From contig JBFKUL010000131.1 in the NCBI GenBank assembly GCA_041635755.1, positions 1 to 7,803 on the forward strand: a stretch of DNA of 7,803 nucleotides, read 5' to 3'. A program made the translations under genes and the position numbers. The notes under the pieces were generated by a model, which saw only the letters and a list, made by a program, of their open reading frames with translations, was not told the DNA's origin and ran no database searches. The stretch is from JBFKUL01 sp041635755. GTDB lineage: Bacteria; Pseudomonadota; Gammaproteobacteria; Burkholderiales; SG8-39. This document shows, one piece after another, positions 4,805 through 7,803 of this stretch; position 1 is the stretch's first letter, and every line of letters starts with the position of its first letter.

Positions 4805-6250
4805 TTACCCAAATGCCGCGAGATCCAGCGTTTCGCTGATGCCGGCCACGTTGCGCGCGCGCCGCACCTCGGGATTGCGCGCGGGCACATAGCCCTGCGA
4901 CTTTGCACGCTCGAGCGCATCGACGGTGGTGAGCGCGCGTACTTGCTCGACCTTGGTGTGGTTCTGCAGCTTGGCGGCACGGTTCACCGGGTCGCCGATC
5001 ACCGCGTACTCGAGCCGGCCTTCGTGTCCGATCGCGCCACAGGTGACCGGGCCGACCGCGATGCCGACACCCACACCCGGCGCCGCCGCGCCGCGCTCGC
5101 TACGCCCCTTCGCCCAGGCGTCGAGCGCGCCGAGCAGCGCCTCTGCAGCGCGCAGGGCGTCGGCCGCATAAGTCTCTGACGGCAGCGTTGCGCCGAAAGT
5201 CACCATGATGCCGTCGCCGAGGAACGTGGTGATGCTGCCGCCGTGCTTCTGGATCACCGGCACGGCGACCCCCTGGTACTCGCCGAGCAGCCCGATCAGC
5301 TCGCGCGGCGGCAGCTGCGAGGCGAGCCGGGTGAAGCCGCGCATGTCGATGAACATCGCCGCGGCTTGCGTCTGTTTGCCTTGACCGAGCTCGAGCGCCT
5401 GCTCGTCGCTGACGATCGTCTCCGCGACTTCGGGCGAGAAAAAGCGCGACAGGCGAGAAGCGGCCTCGCGCTCCGCGACCGCGCGGTAGAGCAGGGTGCG
5501 CGAGCGCGCGGTCGCCACTGCAAGCAGCATCGAAACCAGCAGGATGGAAATCACCTTGTCGACCTCGCCGCCGATCAGGATGCGGGCGGAGGTCATGTAG
5601 GCGATGTAGTCGCGCGTGATCAGCTCGTGGCCGCCGGGCGCGCTTATGGCGTAACCGACCAGCACCAGCCAGCCGAAGGCCGAGATCAGCCCCGCGAAGA
5701 TCACGTAGCCCGGTGCAATGCTGAGCGTGCGCAGTGCGATGAAAATGAAGATGTAGAGCAGGGTCGGCGCCTTGAGATAGAACGCCGCGGGCTGCCCATA
5801 CTGGATGTGAAAGCTCCACACGGTCACCATGAGGACCGCGACGTCGAACACCACCGAGATCATCAGCATGGTGTGCCCTAGGCGGTCACGGTAGGCGAGG
5901 TACAGGCGCAGCGCGGTGAATGCGGCGTAGATGCCGAGCGCCCAGGGCACCGGCGCAAATATGACGTCCGGGCCGAAGGTCTTGCGCGAGAAGGCGTAGA
6001 GCAGCGCGAACACCGTCACCAGCGACATCTGCACCCAGCCGGCGAGGATCTCGTTTTTCTGGCGTTGCTGCGCGATGCGCAGCGCAACATGCTGCGGCAT
6101 GCCCTCGTGTTCGGCGCTCGCCAGCCAGCGCCGCATTCGCGCCCAGATGCTGCCGCTTTTCGGTGCGCTGGCGGCTGGAACCTGAGGGGTTGCGGGCGCC
6201 TCGCCCGCGGGGACGCTGCTCGATTCGGAGGCGATGCCGTTCCGTGCCAT
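4805..6250 (-). CDS. Membrane class III adenylate/guanylate cyclase with non-canonical active site
   Basis: A 481-residue protein. Residues 1-50 form a cytosolic, Ala/Pro/Ser-rich tail. About six hydrophobic helices lie between 68 and 246. A short connecting helix leads to the cyclase entry motif LSRFFSPEVAETI (267-279), and the catalytic domain covers about 290-440. Both metal aspartates are present: D302 in FIDMRGFT and D346 in FLGDG. The transition-state asparagine N423 is in GDPVNRAAK. Three other canonical positions differ: the base-recognising Lys is T342, its partner (Asp/Thr) is A416, and the transition-state Arg is K427. The product (cAMP, cGMP or other) therefore cannot be read from sequence, and activity is uncertain. 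From memory, rhizobial-type cyclases with AAKLE endings share part of this pattern. The sensory membrane region is not assignable. The ATG at 6248-6250 has a weak ribosome site. The gene is divergent from the Bug gene and precedes the glycine-zipper gene. Confidence 0.9.
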   Translation of the reverse strand: MARNGIASESSSVPAGEAPATPQVPAASAPKSGSIWARMRRWLASAEHEGMPQHVALRIAQQRQKNEILAGWVQMSLVTVFALLYAFSRKTFGPDVIFAPVPWALGIYAAFTALRLYLAYRDRLGHTMLMISVVFDVAVLMVTVWSFHIQYGQPAAFYLKAPTLLYIFIFIALRTLSIAPGYVIFAGLISAFGWLVLVGYAISAPGGHELITRDYIAYMTSARILIGGEVDKVISILLVSMLLAVATARSRTLLYRAVAEREAASRLSRFFSPEVAETIVSDEQALELGQGKQTQAAAMFIDMRGFTRLASQLPPRELIGLLGEYQGVAVPVIQKHGGSITTFLGDGIMVTFGATLPSETYAADALRAAEALLGALDAWAKGRSERGAAAPGVGVGIAVGPVTCGAIGHEGRLEYAVIGDPVNRAAKLQNHTKVEQVRALTTVDALERAKSQGYVPARNPEVRRARNVAGISETLDLAAFG

Positions 6251-6329
6251 GACTCGTCTTAGTCCGCGCCGAGGCTTCTGCCTTACGTCGACCAGGTGCG
6301 TTCACCCGCGCGTGGATCGCGTTTGTCGC

Positions 6330-6335
6330 TAGAAT
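6330..6335 (+). promoter_or_regulatory. Possible -10 element of the Bug-family gene
   Basis: TAGAAT (5 of 6 to consensus) lies 35 nt before the ATG at 6371, placing a start site near 6342 and a leader of about 30 nt that contains the strong ribosome site. No convincing -35 is seen. The eight bases TAGAATGC are shared with the srkA -10 region. Confidence 0.35.
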
Positions 6336-6357
6336 GCCTGCGCCAGACACAGAAAGG

Positions 6358-6362
6358 GGAGG
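6358..6362 (+). promoter_or_regulatory. Ribosome binding site of the Bug-family gene
   Basis: GGAGG inside the purine run 6351-6366, eight bases before the ATG at 6371. It fixes the start at the beginning of the signal peptide and rules out the longer open frame from 6296. Confidence 0.8.
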
Positions 6363-6370
6363 AAGGTTCC

Positions 6371-7339
6371 ATGCTGCGCAAGATCATCGTATCGATGTTG
6401 CTGGTCGCCGCGCCGGCGGCTTTCGCACAGGAAGCGTATCCCACGAAGCCGATCACGATGATCGTGCCGTTCCCGCCTGGCGGGGTGGCCGATCTGGTCG
6501 GCCGACCCACGGCCGCGGGGATGGAGAAGTTTCTCAAGCAACCGGTCGTGGTGGTGAATCGCCCCGGCGCCGGCGGCGCGGTCGGCATGGGGGTGGTCGC
6601 CAAGGCCGCGCCCGACGGCTACACCATCCTGATGGGCCTGTCGTCGATTTCGATCTTCCCGGTGTCGGATCGCCTGAACAACAAGACGCCCGCCTACGAG
6701 ATGAAGGACTTCGCGCCGGTGGCGCTGGTGAGCGCGGACCCGACGGTACTGGTGGTGCGCGCCGACAGTCCTTACAAGTCACTCGCCGACTTCGTGGCGG
6801 CGGCGAAGGCCAATCCGGGCAAGATCAACTACTCCTCCTCGGGCGTGTACGGCACGCTGCATGTGGCCATGGAGATTTTTGCCAATGCTGCGGGCCTCAA
6901 GCTGTTCCATGTGCCTTACCAGGGCGGCGGGCCGGCGGTCACGGCGTTGCTCGGCGGCCAGGTCGAGGCGCTTGCTTCCGGACCGGCGGCCGCGGTGGGT
7001 CAGATCAAGGCCGGCAAGATGCGCGCGCTCGCGGGCTGGGGCGAGAATCGCCTGGCGCTGATGCCCGAGGTGCCGACCTTCAAGGAACTGGGCTACGACG
7101 CCGAGTTTTATATCTGGGCGGGCGTATTCGCACCCGCTGGAACACCCGATCCAGTCATGCGGAAGCTGCGCGACGCGGTGCGCGCGGCGGTGAATGATCC
7201 CGAGTTCAAGGGCGTGATGGACAAGATCGCGACGCCGGTGAACTACCTCGACGCGCCGGAGTTCCAGACGTTCTGGGACAAGGATGCCGCGCGTCTCAAG
7301 ATCGCGGTCGAGAAGATCGGCAAGGTCGAGCCGAACTGA
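6371..7339 (+). CDS. Tripartite tricarboxylate transporter substrate-binding protein (Bug/TctC family)
   Basis: A 322-residue periplasmic solute-binding protein. Residues 1-19 are a Sec signal peptide ending APAAFA before Q20. The mature part opens with the family hallmark YPTKPITMIVPFPPGG (23-38), whose loop contacts the carboxylate ligand, followed by VVNRPGAGGAVG (61-72), the AAPDGYTILMG block (79-89), NYSSSGVYGTLHVAME (153-168) and HVPYQGGGPAVTALLGGQVE (180-199). Length and motif order are normal for the family. Bug proteins bind organic acids such as tricarboxylates, dicarboxylates, nicotinate or amino acids; the ligand cannot be predicted here. No TctA or TctB membrane partner is in the window, as for most Bug genes of Burkholderiales, which are usually orphan and are thought to share a few membrane components. 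It is divergent from the cyclase across 120 bp and convergent with the gene ending at 7399. Confidence 0.95.
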   Translation: MLRKIIVSMLLVAAPAAFAQEAYPTKPITMIVPFPPGGVADLVGRPTAAGMEKFLKQPVVVVNRPGAGGAVGMGVVAKAAPDGYTILMGLSSISIFPVSDRLNNKTPAYEMKDFAPVALVSADPTVLVVRADSPYKSLADFVAAAKANPGKINYSSSGVYGTLHVAMEIFANAAGLKLFHVPYQGGGPAVTALLGGQVEALASGPAAAVGQIKAGKMRALAGWGENRLALMPEVPTFKELGYDAEFYIWAGVFAPAGTPDPVMRKLRDAVRAAVNDPEFKGVMDKIATPVNYLDAPEFQTFWDKDAARLKIAVEKIGKVEPN

Positions 7340-7380
7340 CGCGCGCCCACGCGCCGGGGACGTCCACGCTGAGGGGTGTT

Positions 7381-7396
7381 GACGCCGGATGGCGTC
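7381..7396. terminator. Small hairpin between convergent genes
   Basis: GACGCC (7381-7386) and GGCGTC (7391-7396) form a perfect 6-bp stem with a GGAT loop in the 59-bp gap between the Bug gene and the convergent gene ending at 7399. No T-run follows on either strand. It is a possible shared transcript-end hairpin, with low confidence. Confidence 0.3.
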
Positions 7397-7398
7397 CC

Positions 7399-7803
7399 TC
7401 AACGCGCGCGCTTCTTTTTCTTCTTCGCTAGCCCGAGCCCAAGCACCGGCGGGCGCGGCCGCCGGTACTGCAGCAGGTTGCCGACGTGTCGTTCGAACGG
7501 GTCGCGCCGGATGAGCGTCTTGCGCTGTGCGCGGCTGAGCAGATCGAAGTGGCGCAGCGCTTCGAGCCGCTCGGCCACCAGCCAGGCGTTGCGCTCGCCG
7601 GCGACCCAGGTCTGGATGTCGACGCGGCGAAGATCGAGGGGCGCCGAGTAGGCGCGCAGGGTCTTGTGATCGCGCTTGTTGTAATACTCGTGGAAGTACG
7701 ACATCGCGAGCTCGCGAAGCGTACGGTATACCGGGTCGCGCCAGCGCAGGCCGATACCGTTGGTCTTGGAGATCGCGCCCCAGCAGCCATTGCGCCGGAA
7801 CAG
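7399..7803 (-). CDS. Conserved-looking protein of unknown function, C-terminal part (5' end beyond window)
   Basis: The minus-strand frame is open from the window edge to TGA at 7399-7401, giving 134 residues of a C-terminal portion. An internal ATG at 7702-7704 exists, but the 33 residues before it (including WGAISKTNGIGLRWRDPVYR) look like genuine coding sequence, so the gene starts outside the window. The visible part is rich in aromatic and charged residues (ELAMSYFHEYYNKRDHKTLR) and has a Trp-containing helix-like stretch (IQTWVAGERNAWLVAERLEA). It ends with a basic tail AKKKKKRAR. There is no membrane helix and no signal in the visible part. The WGAISKTN...YRDPVY-like pattern faintly recalls the end of transglutaminase-like cysteine-protease proteins of betaproteobacteria, but I cannot confirm this and assign no function. 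Confidence 0.7.
   Translation of the reverse strand: MFRRNGCWGAISKTNGIGLRWRDPVYRTLRELAMSYFHEYYNKRDHKTLRAYSAPLDLRRVDIQTWVAGERNAWLVAERLEALRHFDLLSRAQRKTLIRRDPFERHVGNLLQYRRPRPPVLGLGLAKKKKKRAR

Noticed and set aside
5243..5881. 212-codon plus-strand frame inside the cyclase gene
   Set aside because: It is antisense shadow: very rich in Arg, Gln, His and Asp, with no start signal and no motif.
6296..6370. Longer N-terminus for the Bug protein
   Set aside because: It would hide the signal peptide behind 25 polar residues and ignore the GGAGG site eight bases before the ATG at 6371.
6334..7197. 287-codon plus-strand frame overlapping the Bug gene
   Set aside because: It is a +1 frame shadow with a Gly/Arg-rich product; the overlapping Bug frame has full family motifs and a ribosome site.
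1..7803. CRISPR arrays, tRNA or rRNA genes, insertion sequences, toxin-antitoxin or phage-defence genes
   Set aside because: No spaced direct repeats, cloverleaf-like segments, transposase motifs or defence-gene signatures were seen on reading both strands.

Overview
This is a GC-rich, tightly packed chromosomal window that looks like a betaproteobacterium, probably of the Burkholderiales. The reasons are the codon and GC bias, an orphan Bug/TctC-type tripartite tricarboxylate transporter (TTT) binding protein (greatly expanded in that order), and the styles of the MlaF and SrkA homologues. This placement is inference. I see no rRNA, tRNA, CRISPR array, insertion sequence or phage gene.

Layout. 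(1) 2-274 (+): the C-terminal end of a histidine phosphatase superfamily protein, cut by the window edge. (2) 349-3151 (-): a same-strand run reading msrB, srkA, then a membrane diguanylate cyclase. msrB encodes a methionine-R-sulfoxide reductase with a Tat-like export signal, and srkA encodes the stress response kinase A; 29 bp separate them. The diguanylate cyclase lies 119 bp further on and may be transcribed separately. (3) 3333-4157 (+): an orphan mlaF-type ABC ATPase, divergent from msrB and closed off by a strong hairpin, with no mlaE or mlaD beside it. (4) 4220-6250 (-): a small exported glycine-zipper protein with a His/Tyr/Pro-rich middle, preceded by a six-helix membrane class III nucleotide cyclase. 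(5) 6371-7339 (+): the orphan Bug-family periplasmic solute-binding protein. (6) 7399-7803 (-): the 3' part of an unrecognised conserved-looking protein running off the window.

How the genes may work together. Two themes recur: envelope or oxidative stress (exported MsrB, SrkA, MlaF, glycine-zipper protein) and nucleotide second messengers (a GGDEF enzyme that keeps its I-site, and a class III cyclase). The best-supported joint unit is msrB-srkA, in which one product would repair oxidised methionine outside the cytoplasm and the other is a cytoplasmic stress-protective kinase.

I did not find a clearly new multi-gene system. The most unusual observations are small-scale. A perfect 9-bp inverted repeat is centred almost exactly on a TAGAAT -10 element at the srkA start, with spacing that predicts a leaderless srkA mRNA. 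The MlaF-like ATPase has Tyr instead of the switch histidine. The cyclase has three of its six canonical catalytic positions changed. Three helically phased GTAA boxes precede the glycine-zipper gene.
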